Shown here piece by piece: positions 52,241 to 61,180 of a stretch of DNA of 64,000 nucleotides (the stretch's first letter is position 1; each line of letters begins with the position of its first letter). A program made the position numbers and the translations under genes. The notes under the pieces are model-generated. The model was not told where the DNA came from, made no database searches, and saw only the letters and a list, made by a program, of their open reading frames with translations. The DNA is from an uncultured Lachnospiraceae bacterium. Its GTDB lineage: Bacteria > Bacillota > Clostridia > Lachnospirales > Lachnospiraceae. The stretch is taken from the NCBI GenBank assembly GCA_949949005.1, contig CATLHM010000009.1, positions 62,001-126,000 on the forward strand. The letters are read 5' to 3'.

Positions 52241-52735
52241 ATGGGAAAAGAACCTATAAGTGAGAACACAAATGTATATTTCCAGGCGAGGAAAAAGGCA
52301 GCAATATACAACGAAAGGCTATACAGCCGGGAAGGAGCTGCGGAACTTTTGGGAATTTCAGTATCTACGTTGGCAGATTATGAGCTTGGTAACACGAAGG
52401 TTGTGCCAGTGGACAAGGTGGTTCTTATGGCGGATCTCTATCGTACTCCGGAATTGATCACCGGATATTGTATGAAGGAGTGCCCGGTTCATGGGTTCCT
52501 TCCATTGGCTACAGAAGAAAAAGGCATACAGGGAATCACGTTGCGGCTCCTGAAAGGCTTTAACGAAGATGAATTAAAAGCTGTGAAGGTGGATTTGATT
52601 GAAATAACGGAGGATGGGATCATCAGCAGCGAGGAAGTCCCGAAGCTGAAAGAAATCCTGAAAAAATTGGACAATATGGCTGAGGTGATCAGCGGGATGA
52701 AGATCGCTGCTGAAAAGGCCATCAAGGGCAGATAG
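52241..52735 (+). CDS. XRE-type regulator of the prophage early region
   Basis: 164 residues. Helix-turn-helix at about residues 25-60 (YSREGAAELLGISVSTLADYELG), a CMKECPVHG Cys pair, and a long helical tail (LKEILKKLDNMAEVISGMK). It may act as a second regulator. Same direction, 28 bases after the previous gene. Confidence 0.75.
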   Translation: MGKEPISENTNVYFQARKKAAIYNERLYSREGAAELLGISVSTLADYELGNTKVVPVDKVVLMADLYRTPELITGYCMKECPVHGFLPLATEEKGIQGITLRLLKGFNEDELKAVKVDLIEITEDGIISSEEVPKLKEILKKLDNMAEVISGMKIAAEKAIKGR

Positions 52736-52746
52736 GGGATAGCGCT

Positions 52747-53385
52747 ATGGAGAGGAAAGAGCTATTGAAATTCGGGCTGTCAGATATGATAAAAATATCC
52801 CTAATCGTAATTGCAGTTCTATATATGTCTGGGACTGTAAAGTGCGTCAGAGCAGAGTCCGGAATGAAGATAAGGGAGAACATAAAGGGGATAAACAATC
52901 TTTTTGACGAAACCTGCATAACTGCCCCGACTCAGGAGGAAATCCATTTTATCGAAGTAAAGGAGGGTAAAGAGAAAGCCGCAATTGAGAGAAAGCCGCA
53001 GATGTGCTTTCGGCTGACGGATGAAGAGTTTGATCTGCTGTCACGGTTGACGGCAGCCGAGGCAGAGGGAGAGGGATTTGAAGCCCAATATGCGATTGCC
53101 TGTGTGATCATGAACAGGGTACGCTCAGAAAGTTTCCCAGACAGTATATCAGAGGTGATTTGGCAGGAAGAGCCTGTGAGGCAGTTTAGCTCTATGTGGA
53201 ATGGCCGTTATGAAAGATGCAATGTGACTGACAGTTGCTATGAAGCCGTACAGTACATGGTTGAATATGGAAATGAACTTCCAGAGGATGTTTTGTATTT
53301 TACGTCCTGCGGCTATCTTCCTAACACTGATCCATATATGCAGATAGGAAATATGTTTTTCAGTAGACAGAAAAGGACGGAGTAA
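52747..53385 (+). CDS. SleB/CwlJ-family cell-wall hydrolase in the prophage
   Basis: 212 residues. One N-terminal membrane or signal helix (about 13-32), a linker, and the Hydrolase_2 domain (about 92-205: LLSRLTAAEAEGEGFEAQYAIACVIMNRV... with the catalytic Glu in TAAEAEG, ending FTSCGY). It cuts peptidoglycan at spore-cortex-type bonds. Its place in the early region, not with lysis genes, is uncommon. Confidence 0.85.
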   Translation: MERKELLKFGLSDMIKISLIVIAVLYMSGTVKCVRAESGMKIRENIKGINNLFDETCITAPTQEEIHFIEVKEGKEKAAIERKPQMCFRLTDEEFDLLSRLTAAEAEGEGFEAQYAIACVIMNRVRSESFPDSISEVIWQEEPVRQFSSMWNGRYERCNVTDSCYEAVQYMVEYGNELPEDVLYFTSCGYLPNTDPYMQIGNMFFSRQKRTE

Positions 53386-53606
53386 TGAGATATTTTAAAG
53401 AGAACTGGCAGTGGATAGTTATAGGAATCACTTTAACTGCACAGGCCATAAAGGAGTCTTATATGGAAAGAGGGTATTTTGCATATGGCGGGGAATGGTT
53501 GGTTTTGCCGCTTATACTCCTGACCATAGAGCTCTTAAGGTTAATAAGAATGATGCTGTTCAAGATATTCAATTCAATGGAAGAAGGGAGGAATAGGGAA
53601 TGGTAG
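53385..53606 (+). CDS. Small prophage membrane protein
   Basis: 73 residues, two hydrophobic helices (about 8-24 and 38-58). Starts on the last base of the hydrolase stop codon (TAATG), so translationally coupled to the hydrolase. It could be a partner of it. No family recognised. Confidence 0.6.
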   Translation: MRYFKENWQWIVIGITLTAQAIKESYMERGYFAYGGEWLVLPLILLTIELLRLIRMMLFKIFNSMEEGRNREW

Positions 53607-54508
53607 AACACCAACAGACAGGTTTAAGTGTTTCAAAACAGGTCAAGGGAATGATCAACAATGAAAATGTAAAGAAGAAATTCACAGAAGTGTTAGGGCA
53701 GAAAGCGCCGCAATTCCTGGCATCAATAACAAACGTGGTCTCTGGCAGCACACAATTGCAGAAATGCGATGCGAATTCGATTATGGCAGCAGCGTTTGTG
53801 GCAGCGACCTACGATCTTCCAATTGACAGCAATCTGGGATTCAGTGCGATTGTACCATACAATAACAGCAAATGGAATCCCCAGACAAAACAATATGATA
53901 AGCATATGGAAGCCCAGTTCCAGATTATGTACAAGGGATTCATCCAGTTGGCAATCAGATCCGGGCATTACAAGAGAATGAATTATGCGGTTGTATATCA
54001 GGATGAGTTAAAAAGGTTTAATCCCATTACCGGAGAGATCGAATTTGTGGAGGACTTCTCACAATGCACTATGAGAGAAAAAGGTAATGAGGAAGAGGTT
54101 GCAGGTTACTACGCGAGGTTTGAATTGGTTACAGGATATGTCCAGGAACTCTTTATGTCGAAGCAGAACGTGGAAAACCATGCAAGGAAGTATTCTCAGG
54201 CATACCGTAGTGACATTGAGAAGAAAACTAAGAAAAGCAAATGGACCACAGATTTTGAAGCTATGGCCTTAAAGACTGTAATCAAGCTACTGCTCAGCAA
54301 ATGGGGGATCCTGTCAATCGATATGCAGAGAGCAATCCAGGACGACCAAAAAGTCTATGACGAAAGCGGAACCGGGGCCTATGGAGATAATAAACCTGAT
54401 GTAATTGAGGCGCAGGATGCGTTCATGGTTGAAGACCATCAGCAGAATGAAGGGGAAAGCGGAGCGTCTGAAATCGGAGGCTTAGATCTGGAAGAGGTAG
54501 AAGAATAG
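53600..54508 (+). CDS. recT: RecT-family single-strand annealing recombinase
   Basis: 302 residues with the typical RecT order: N-terminal NENVKKKFTEVLGQKAPQFLAS, then CDANSIMAAAFVAATYDLPID, the FQIMYKGFIQLAIRSG core, and a WTTDFEAMALKTVIKLLLSKW helix, ending in an acidic tail. It binds and anneals single-stranded DNA with the exonuclease encoded next. GGGAGGAATAGGGA precedes the ATG. Confidence 0.93.
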   Translation: MVEHQQTGLSVSKQVKGMINNENVKKKFTEVLGQKAPQFLASITNVVSGSTQLQKCDANSIMAAAFVAATYDLPIDSNLGFSAIVPYNNSKWNPQTKQYDKHMEAQFQIMYKGFIQLAIRSGHYKRMNYAVVYQDELKRFNPITGEIEFVEDFSQCTMREKGNEEEVAGYYARFELVTGYVQELFMSKQNVENHARKYSQAYRSDIEKKTKKSKWTTDFEAMALKTVIKLLLSKWGILSIDMQRAIQDDQKVYDESGTGAYGDNKPDVIEAQDAFMVEDHQQNEGESGASEIGGLDLEEVEE

Positions 54509-54520
54509 GAGGATAAGAAG

Positions 54521-55324
54521 ATGCAACTGACATCGGAGAACTATTACAGCCAGGAGGCTAACAAGGAGTACATGAGTGTTTCCCAGTTTAAAGATTTTAT
54601 TGGTACATATGGGCGTTTAGGATGTGAGTTTACGGCCATGGAAAAACTGGAAGAAAGGTGGGAAGAGGAAGAAACCACAGCTCTTCTTGTAGGCAGCTAT
54701 GTGGATGCCTACTTTGAGGGTACATCGGAAAGGTTCAAGATAGAGCATCCCAATATATTCAAGAAAACCGGCGACAAGGGCTTGTTGAAGGATTATGTAA
54801 AGGCAGAGGAGATAATCGCACGTATTGAGCGTGATGAATATTTCATGAAGTATATGTCCGGGCAGAAGCAGGTCATTATGACAGGGGAATTATTCGGGAC
54901 AATGTGGAAAATCAAGATCGACAGTTATATTCCGGACGTGGCAATCGTGGATTTGAAAGTTATGGCATCCATTACGGAGCTGAAATGGGTAAAGGATATT
55001 GGCTATCTTGATTTCGTGCGTTATTGGGGCTATGACCTTCAAGGAGCGGTTTACCAGGAGATTGTGAGGCAGAATACCGGGAAAAAGCTGCCATTTTATA
55101 TTGCAGCAGCAACAAAGGAAAAGGAACCGGACATTCGCATTGTCCATGCGACAGATAATTATCTGCAGGAAGCTTTTAATGTGGTGGGAGCAAATATGCC
55201 AAGAGTCCTCAGAGTGAAGAGTGGGGAGGCTGAGCCAGACAGATGTGAGTTGTGTGATTGCTGTAGGCATAACCGGGTGCTGACAAGGCCGATTTCGATT
55301 ATGGATTTGACAGCGGGGATTTGA
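54521..55324 (+). CDS. PD-(D/E)XK exonuclease, RecE/DUF3799-like
   Basis: 267 residues. Motif order: YMSVSQFKDFIGTYG, GSYVDAYFEG, then D of KIDSYIPDVAIVDLKV (Asp with downstream D-x-K) and Q of YDLQGAVYQEI, the lambda-exonuclease-like set. A C-terminal Cys group (CELCDCC) may hold an iron-sulfur cluster as in AddB/Cas4-like nucleases. Acts with RecT. Confidence 0.88.
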   Translation: MQLTSENYYSQEANKEYMSVSQFKDFIGTYGRLGCEFTAMEKLEERWEEEETTALLVGSYVDAYFEGTSERFKIEHPNIFKKTGDKGLLKDYVKAEEIIARIERDEYFMKYMSGQKQVIMTGELFGTMWKIKIDSYIPDVAIVDLKVMASITELKWVKDIGYLDFVRYWGYDLQGAVYQEIVRQNTGKKLPFYIAAATKEKEPDIRIVHATDNYLQEAFNVVGANMPRVLRVKSGEAEPDRCELCDCCRHNRVLTRPISIMDLTAGI

Positions 55325-55346
55325 TTGGTTAGTAGGTGGTGGATAC

Positions 55347-56126
55347 ATGGCTGATAATAAAAAGTATTACTACTTAAAGCTGAAAGAGGGGTTTTTTGAT
55401 TCTGATGAAATCAAGATTTTGGAGAGCATGCCAGACGGATATATCTACAGCAATATCCTTCTGAAACTATATCTGCGGAGCCTGCGGAACGATGGCAGAT
55501 TGATGTACAGGAATGTGATTCCGTTCACACCGGAAGTTTTGGCTACACTAGTAGGACACCAGGTAGGGACTGTCGAGAAAGCACTGAGCGTTTTTAGGGA
55601 ATTGGAGCTGATAGAGATATTGGATAACGGTGCCATTTATATGATGGATATTCAAAACTTTATCGGCCAATCCTCAACGGAGGCTGACCGACAGAGAGAA
55701 TACTATAACCGGGTGAAGAATGAAAAGGCATTGCTGCAGGCGTCAGAGTGCGGGGTAAAGCTTGCGGCAATGTCCCCTGGGAACAGGTTAGAGGCGAAAA
55801 TGGCAGGTAAATCCAATAAGGCGATTAGCAATTATACACCTGACTTTGAAGAATTTTGGAGTATCTACCCCAGGAAAGCAGATAAAGCCCAAGCGTACAA
55901 AAAGTATAAGGCGAGAATTAAGGATGGATTTTCCCATGAACAGTTACTACAGGCAGCCAAGAATTATGTAGACCAGTGCAAAAAGGACAGAACAGAAGAA
56001 AAGTATATCAAGCATGGAAAGACCTTTTTAGGAGAATCTACGCCATTTCTTGATTATCTTCCAAAGAATGATTCGCAGGCTGATATGGAAGCGGCAGATA
56101 ATGAAAATCCATTCAGGAAAGGATGA
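55347..56126 (+). CDS. Phage replisome organiser (DnaD-like initiator)
   Basis: 259 residues. N-terminal phage replisome-organiser winged helix (YYYLKLKEGFFDSDEIKILESMPDGY... GHQVGTVEKALSVFRELELIEI, about 1-110) and a C-terminal FEEFWSIYPRKADKAQAYKKYK helix group. It binds the prophage origin and recruits the loader encoded next. The origin itself, often inside this gene, was not identified. Confidence 0.85.
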   Translation: MADNKKYYYLKLKEGFFDSDEIKILESMPDGYIYSNILLKLYLRSLRNDGRLMYRNVIPFTPEVLATLVGHQVGTVEKALSVFRELELIEILDNGAIYMMDIQNFIGQSSTEADRQREYYNRVKNEKALLQASECGVKLAAMSPGNRLEAKMAGKSNKAISNYTPDFEEFWSIYPRKADKAQAYKKYKARIKDGFSHEQLLQAAKNYVDQCKKDRTEEKYIKHGKTFLGESTPFLDYLPKNDSQADMEAADNENPFRKG

Positions 56127-56134
56127 TGTGATGT

Positions 56135-56986
56135 ATGCTGGAAGAACTGGTGAAATTGCCACAAAATGCCATAGAGGTGCGGATGGAAGAAGGAGATTAC
56201 ATAGGAGAGGATGGACTGGTTCATTGTGGAAAGTGCAAGGGCAAAAAACAGATTAGACTCCCAGCATCTGAATTTACTGGTGGGAAGGGAGTTATTGTCA
56301 GGTGCATTTGCCAATGTGGGATGGAGGAAAGGAAACGCAGAAAAGAACTGGATGAGCAAAAAGAGGCCATGATACGCATAGACCGGATGAAAAGCAGTAG
56401 TTTGATAGATGATAAATTCCGGGAAGTGCGCCTTAAGTCATTCCAGGAGGATCAGGACAACCAGAAAGTATACGCTTTGGCGCAGAAATATGTTGAGCAG
56501 TTTGAGAAAATGTATAAGAAAAGGCAGGGGATTTTGCTATGGGGGATGGTCGGCACGGGCAAGAGTTTCACTGCCGCCTGTATAGCGAATGAACTTATAG
56601 ACAGGGGGATACCGGTTATTATGACATCGTTCGTGAAAATCCTGCAAAATATTCAGGGTAAACCTGAGCAAGAAAAGAATTTGATGAATTGGATGAACGA
56701 TGCACGTCTGCTGGTAATTGATGATTTAGGTACAGAAAGGAATACAGACTATGCCTTAGAGAAAGTTTACAACATCATTGACAGCAGGTATCGGGCCGGA
56801 AAACCGCTGATTCTCACTACGAATATGACTGTGAAGGAAATGCAGGAAAATGTAGACATTCGGTATAAAAGGATTTACGACAGAATATTTGAAATGTGCT
56901 TTCCGGTCAGAGTACCAGGAAGGTCTTGGAGGGAGAAGGAAGCAGCTAGGCGATTTGATGAAATGAAGAAGTTAATGGAGGAATGA
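56135..56986 (+). CDS. DnaC-like helicase-loader ATPase
   Basis: 283 residues. Cys-rich N terminus (HCGKCKGKKQ, CICQCG) that may bind zinc, then the AAA+ domain with Walker A GMVGTGKS and Walker B LLVIDDLGTER, and an arginine-rich end. It loads the replicative helicase on DNA opened by the initiator. The start is ATG 56135; an ATG four bases earlier is in another frame. Confidence 0.9.
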   Translation: MLEELVKLPQNAIEVRMEEGDYIGEDGLVHCGKCKGKKQIRLPASEFTGGKGVIVRCICQCGMEERKRRKELDEQKEAMIRIDRMKSSSLIDDKFREVRLKSFQEDQDNQKVYALAQKYVEQFEKMYKKRQGILLWGMVGTGKSFTAACIANELIDRGIPVIMTSFVKILQNIQGKPEQEKNLMNWMNDARLLVIDDLGTERNTDYALEKVYNIIDSRYRAGKPLILTTNMTVKEMQENVDIRYKRIYDRIFEMCFPVRVPGRSWREKEAARRFDEMKKLMEE

Positions 56987-56990
56987 CAAC

Positions 56991-57182
56991 ATGGCATTAG
57001 AAAAGGTTGCAGAATTGAGCATCAATAAGTTGGAGGACAGAAAGACGGTTACGGCGATTCTGCATGAGAATGGGTACACCGTGGGTCCGGGAAAAAGGAA
57101 GCTGACGCCGACTGGAAAGCAGATGGATTATTTCTTAAAGGTGTATAAGGATAGCGAGCAGGATTCCACCAGTAGTGAGTAG
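56991..57182 (+). CDS. Small prophage protein, unknown
   Basis: 63 residues, basic (LTPTGKQMDYFLKVYK). AGGAATGACA precedes the start; same transcript. No family recognised. Confidence 0.6.
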   Translation: MALEKVAELSINKLEDRKTVTAILHENGYTVGPGKRKLTPTGKQMDYFLKVYKDSEQDSTSSE

Positions 57183-57190
57183 GAGGCATT

Positions 57191-57649
57191 ATGGAGCGGA
57201 TGGAAAAGGATGGAGCCATGAAGAAGATTAAGTTTTCTGTACCAGGTCAGCCATTTGGGAAACAGAGACCCAAATTTTCCAAGGCAGGGCGCTATGTAAA
57301 GACATATACGCCTGATGAAACGGTGAGATATGAGAATCTGGTTAAGCTGATGTATCAGCAGGCGGCGGAAGGGAAGATGTTCAGCGAGGATGCGGCCCTG
57401 GATGTGAGGATTATCGCTTACTACGAGATCCCGAAATCCACTAGCAGGGGAAAGAGGAGAGCCATGCTGGAGCATAAAATCCGGCCAACAAAAAAACCGG
57501 ATTGGGACAATATCGGGAAGATCATCTGTGACAGTCTGAATAAGGTGGCATACCATGATGATGCTGCTGTCGTGGATGCGCAGGTGAGAAAGTTCTTTTC
57601 CGAACAGCCGAGGGTTGATGTGACAATCCGGGCAATAGGACTAGATTAA
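57191..57649 (+). CDS. rusA: RusA-family Holliday-junction resolvase
   Basis: 152 residues. FSVPGQPFGKQRPK at the start, TPDETVRYENLVK, the Asp-rich KPDWDNIGKIICDSLN active site, and YHDDAAVVDAQVRKFF are diagnostic. Homodimeric endonuclease that cuts four-way junctions formed in phage recombination. AGGAGGCATT precedes the ATG. Confidence 0.92.
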   Translation: MERMEKDGAMKKIKFSVPGQPFGKQRPKFSKAGRYVKTYTPDETVRYENLVKLMYQQAAEGKMFSEDAALDVRIIAYYEIPKSTSRGKRRAMLEHKIRPTKKPDWDNIGKIICDSLNKVAYHDDAAVVDAQVRKFFSEQPRVDVTIRAIGLD

Positions 57650-57670
57650 ATATAGGAGGTAGGTAAGGAG

Positions 57671-57874
57671 ATGGCATACTGCCAAAGATGCGGCGGCTAT
57701 TGTGCTGATCACTACACATATTGCAAAAATTGTTATTTCAAGCTCGGTCAACCAGCCGGAATGACAACCAGAAGGGGGCACAAATGCAGAAGGTGTGGTG
57801 CAACTATATATGGTAGATACAATTATTGCATGAACTGTGCAGAAAGAAAAGGATTCATCAAGAAAGATTATTAG
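57671..57874 (+). CDS. Small double zinc-ribbon protein
   Basis: 67 residues with four CxxC pairs (CQRCGGYC, CKNC, CRRCGATI, CMNC), enough for two zinc sites. AAGGAG directly precedes the start. Probably a nucleic-acid- or protein-binding adaptor. Confidence 0.65.
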   Translation: MAYCQRCGGYCADHYTYCKNCYFKLGQPAGMTTRRGHKCRRCGATIYGRYNYCMNCAERKGFIKKDY

Positions 57875-57885
57875 GAGGTGTACAG

Positions 57886-59064
57886 ATGGCGGGAAGAAAG
57901 AAAACAGCAACGGAAGTGGTGGGGGCTGAAATCGAGAACGTGGCAGCAGCAGCGCAGCCGGAAAAGATGGAGTTCCGGTTAATCAACCCTACAGAAGATG
58001 GATTCCTACGGGAGATAAAGTGGAACAAGGAGGAATTGGAGGCAGCAGTAAGGCAGAAGATAGCCGACTATGAGAATGTTGTCTATACAGAGGACAACAT
58101 AAAACAGGCCAAGGAAGATCGGGCGGAACTGAACAGTCTCGTTAAGGCTATCGAGGAACGCCGGAAAATGGTTAAGAAGATCATCAATGAGCCTTATGAT
58201 ACGTTTGAGAAAGAAGTAAAAGCGATTCTCGCGTTAATCAATGAGCCTGTAGGAATCATTGACAGGCAGGTGAAAGCATTTGAAGATCAGCAGAGGGAGA
58301 AAAAGAAGAATAGCATCCGGATGGCCTATGGTGAAGTGATTGGGGATCTGGCAGAAGTGCTTCCATTTGGACGGGTATTTGACAGCCGGTATTTGAACCA
58401 GACTTATAAGCTAGCTAATGCTCAGTCCGAGATCAAGGCAAAGGTTGAAAAGGTCCGCATGGACCTGGAGACAATCGACAGCCTGGAGAGTAAGTATAAG
58501 CTGAATGCAAAGGATGTTTACATAAAGACTCTGGATCTCAGCATGGCACTGGCAGAGAATAAGCGGCTGTCTGACTTGGAAGCAAAGCTGGACGCAGAGA
58601 AGAGGCGGAAGGCTGAGGAAGAGGCCGAAAGGAAACGCCTGGCCGAGGAACGTCGGAAGGAGGCCGAAGAAAAGGCGAAGCTGGACGAAGAGCAGAGAAA
58701 GGCTCAGGAAGCGCAGAAAAAAGTAGAACAGGAAAGTGTGATCAAACAGCAGGAAAATGTGATTGAAAACCAAGAAAACGGAACGGAACCCGTAAAAAGT
58801 GTATCAAATGGGGGAGAAAGCGGAACGAATCCATGGGGAAGTAATCCAGTATCTGAAATAGGGAGAACCATTCAGGCTATTGAGCAGCAGGCGTATGTGT
58901 CGGCAGTAGATCCCTTTACCCAGCAACAGGAAGCAGAGCCGCCAAAGGCTGAGGAAAAGCGTTACCAGACCAGGTTTTATGCGAAGGGGACCAGGAGCCA
59001 GTTAGAGAAGCTGATTCGGTTTATGAATGATAATGGCATTGAGTACGGGAGGATTAAGGTATGA
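57886..59064 (+). CDS. DUF1351-like prophage protein with long charged coiled coil
   Basis: 392 residues from ATG 57886 (AGGAGG seven bases upstream). About 30-220 match the DUF1351 pattern (KEELEAAVRQKIADYENVVYTEDNIKQAKEDRAELN...). It continues as Lys/Glu/Arg-rich coiled coil (KLDAEKRRKAEEEAERKRLAEE...) and a short globular end (YQTRFYAKGTRSQLEKLIRFM), probably a small RNA-recognition-like fold. Function in phages unknown, often close to recombination genes. Confidence 0.75.
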   Translation: MAGRKKTATEVVGAEIENVAAAAQPEKMEFRLINPTEDGFLREIKWNKEELEAAVRQKIADYENVVYTEDNIKQAKEDRAELNSLVKAIEERRKMVKKIINEPYDTFEKEVKAILALINEPVGIIDRQVKAFEDQQREKKKNSIRMAYGEVIGDLAEVLPFGRVFDSRYLNQTYKLANAQSEIKAKVEKVRMDLETIDSLESKYKLNAKDVYIKTLDLSMALAENKRLSDLEAKLDAEKRRKAEEEAERKRLAEERRKEAEEKAKLDEEQRKAQEAQKKVEQESVIKQQENVIENQENGTEPVKSVSNGGESGTNPWGSNPVSEIGRTIQAIEQQAYVSAVDPFTQQQEAEPPKAEEKRYQTRFYAKGTRSQLEKLIRFMNDNGIEYGRIKV

Positions 59065-59708
59065 ATGAAGAATTTGAAAAGAGGTTGGATTTTGATAGCG
59101 ACACTTTTGAGGATATGAAAAGAGATATGAACTTTGTCCTCCAGCGATTGATCGGCAATATGCAGGAGAAAGGCACCAGTGAGGGCAGCATGGCATTGAA
59201 GATTGATGTCACGATGGTAAATGAATATATCCCGAATTATGATCCAGATGTTGAGGGAGAGACGAGGAAAGTCAGCAAGCCCCAGTTCAAGCATAAGGTC
59301 ACATCAGCGGTGAAAATCAATGACGAAAAATCCGGTTCTTTCAACAATGAAATGGAACTGGTGATGGATGAAGATACCGGAATATTCAAGCTGGTACCGA
59401 TTGCCAATACCTCACAGCGGAGTATTTTTGATGCGGATTTCCAGCAGGAGGAAGAGGATGTAGAAGGCGAGGACGGCTCTTCTATCAATTCAAACTTGAT
59501 AGAGGGAAAGGAAATCCCAAGGCTTCCTGGGCCGGATGGCAAGGGCGAAGTAATTGATGGGGAATTTAGGGAAGTAGATATTCCTGATATTGAGCCGGGG
59601 GAAGATGGATCCGAAGGGCCAGAAGATTTAGAAGATATAACGGATGAACTTTTAGGGGATGATGAGTCAGAAGATGGATATGGCTATGAAGAGCCGGAGG
59701 ATGATTAA
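59061..59708 (+). CDS. Acidic prophage protein, unknown
   Basis: 215 residues; overlaps the previous gene by four bases. A folded part (about 1-125) and a highly acidic, disordered end (EDGYGYEEPEDD). The acidic tail resembles those of phage SSB-like or DNA-mimic proteins, but no such fold could be confirmed. Confidence 0.6.
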   Translation: MNEEFEKRLDFDSDTFEDMKRDMNFVLQRLIGNMQEKGTSEGSMALKIDVTMVNEYIPNYDPDVEGETRKVSKPQFKHKVTSAVKINDEKSGSFNNEMELVMDEDTGIFKLVPIANTSQRSIFDADFQQEEEDVEGEDGSSINSNLIEGKEIPRLPGPDGKGEVIDGEFREVDIPDIEPGEDGSEGPEDLEDITDELLGDDESEDGYGYEEPEDD

Positions 59709-59710
59709 GT

Positions 59711-59956
59711 ATGGCGAAAGAACACAAGGTTACGCTACAGGAGCAACGGGAATTTATCTTTGCTATTTATGGAGACGATTTTTGCGGATGTAATAGAGAG
59801 GAAAAATCATCGCTGGAAGAAATTGAAAACGCAATAGCAGATTGCAAAATGATGTTACAAGAAGCTATCGAAAGATCGGACAAAGCTGAAACAGCATACT
59901 GGAGAAAAGCGCTCCAGGAAAATAAAGTGTGCAGGAGGGAACTGCTGAGCGCCTAA
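59711..59956 (+). CDS. Small prophage protein, unknown
   Basis: 81 residues, charged helices (EKSSLEEIENAIADCKMMLQEAIERSDKAETAYWRK). Starts two bases after the previous stop. The 111 bases after it (59957-60067) hold no ORF or clear signal. Confidence 0.6.
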   Translation: MAKEHKVTLQEQREFIFAIYGDDFCGCNREEKSSLEEIENAIADCKMMLQEAIERSDKAETAYWRKALQENKVCRRELLSA

Positions 59957-60067
59957 ACGTATTGGGATGGCGAGCGGCGACCAATATAATTACCAAAGCC
60001 TTTGCGGGTCGGATGCGGCCTAATGGAAGTCAAGCGGTAGCGGATATGTGTTTCAGCACTATCCCAA

Positions 60068-60805
60068 ATGCGCTTTATGGTGAGCTGGTCCGGTGGAAAA
60101 GATAGCACAGCAAGCATTATTCTGGCTCATGAGAACCGTGAGCCGCTGGATGAAATTATATTCTGTGAAGTGATGTTTGACATCCAGCATGGAATAAGCG
60201 GGGAGAATCCGCATCACATTCATTTTGTAAAAGAAGTAGCAAAGCCAATATTTGAGGGCTGGGGATATAAGGTTACGATTCTTCGAGCAGGCAGAGATTA
60301 TCTGGAATTGTTCAATCGGATAATTCAGAAACCTAAAAAACATATGGAAAATAGGGGAAAGAAATTCGGCTTTCCAAATGTAGGGGCGTGTCAAGTTCAA
60401 AGAGATTTGAAATTAAAACCTATTGCAGAATATATAAGTCAAATTACAGAGCCTGTTACTCAGTACATAGGGATAGGAGTAGATGAACCGAGAAGGCTGG
60501 TGGCTTTGAGAAAAAATAAAGATTGCGTGTCTCTGCTTGAAAAATATGGCTATACCGAGGAAATGGCAAGGAATAAATGCATAGAGTATGACCTGCTCAG
60601 CCCTTGCTATAGGTTTTCAAAGAGGGGCGGATGCTGGTTCTGCCCTAATGCCAAACTGGAAGAACAGCGTGAGATTAAGCGGATTTATCCGGGGACTTGG
60701 GCGCAGTTCGTAAGCTTGGAAGATCATGCAGAATTTACGGCATATCCGAGATTTAATCCATTTGGAAAAAAACTGCATGAGATTGATAAACAGTTGGATG
60801 TATAG
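60068..60805 (+). CDS. PAPS-reductase-like / N-type ATP pyrophosphatase of the prophage
   Basis: 245 residues. The PP-loop SGGKDS (residues 8-13) is perfect, followed by an adenylate-binding fold, two Cys clusters (GACQVQRD, and GGCWFCPNA with preceding SPCYRF) like those of phage PAPS-reductase-like proteins. Members activate a substrate with ATP, for thiolation, or reduce sulfate. With the radical-SAM gene nearby a nucleic-acid modification role is more plausible than sulfate reduction. No ribosome site is seen before the ATG. Confidence 0.8.
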   Translation: MRFMVSWSGGKDSTASIILAHENREPLDEIIFCEVMFDIQHGISGENPHHIHFVKEVAKPIFEGWGYKVTILRAGRDYLELFNRIIQKPKKHMENRGKKFGFPNVGACQVQRDLKLKPIAEYISQITEPVTQYIGIGVDEPRRLVALRKNKDCVSLLEKYGYTEEMARNKCIEYDLLSPCYRFSKRGGCWFCPNAKLEEQREIKRIYPGTWAQFVSLEDHAEFTAYPRFNPFGKKLHEIDKQLDV

Positions 60806-60834
60806 GAGGCAATGATGGAGAATGGAAGGCGTAA

Positions 60835-61035
60835 ATGAAGGAATTCATAGTGAGTTATTATCTTACAGAAGATGAACAGGAACGGTTAAGCCGGATCGCA
60901 GAAGGATATAAAGCGTATGACATTTCCCTGTCAATGGAAGAGATATTTGAGGTATTCATGCAGGCCGGCAGTAGTCATGATATTGACGGGAGATTCAAAA
61001 TTGCTGAAAGGAATCTGGGATTAAGGGAAGATTAA
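60835..61035 (+). CDS. Small prophage protein, unknown
   Basis: 66 residues, helical, acidic (LTEDEQERLSRIAEGYKAY, MEEIFEVFMQAGSS). TGGAAGG precedes the ATG. No family recognised. Confidence 0.55.
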   Translation: MKEFIVSYYLTEDEQERLSRIAEGYKAYDISLSMEEIFEVFMQAGSSHDIDGRFKIAERNLGLRED

Positions 61036-61048
61036 AAGGAGGCTCAAA

Positions 61049-61180
61049 ATGCAATTAATCATACAGATAGAAGGATGGAGGCCGGAGCATAAAAAGGAGA
61101 TTGTAAATTCAATCAAAGGTTTTGTGAAGTCTCTGGCGAAAAGATTTAAATTCCAGGCGGAATTCAGGGAGATACGATGA
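61049..61180 (+). CDS. Very small basic prophage protein
   Basis: 43 residues (MQLIIQIEGWRPEHKKEIV... ending EFREIR). AAAAGGAGG precedes the ATG at a normal distance, and the stop overlaps the radical-SAM start by four bases (ATGA), so it is expressed and coupled. Function unknown. Confidence 0.6.
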   Translation: MQLIIQIEGWRPEHKKEIVNSIKGFVKSLAKRFKFQAEFREIR

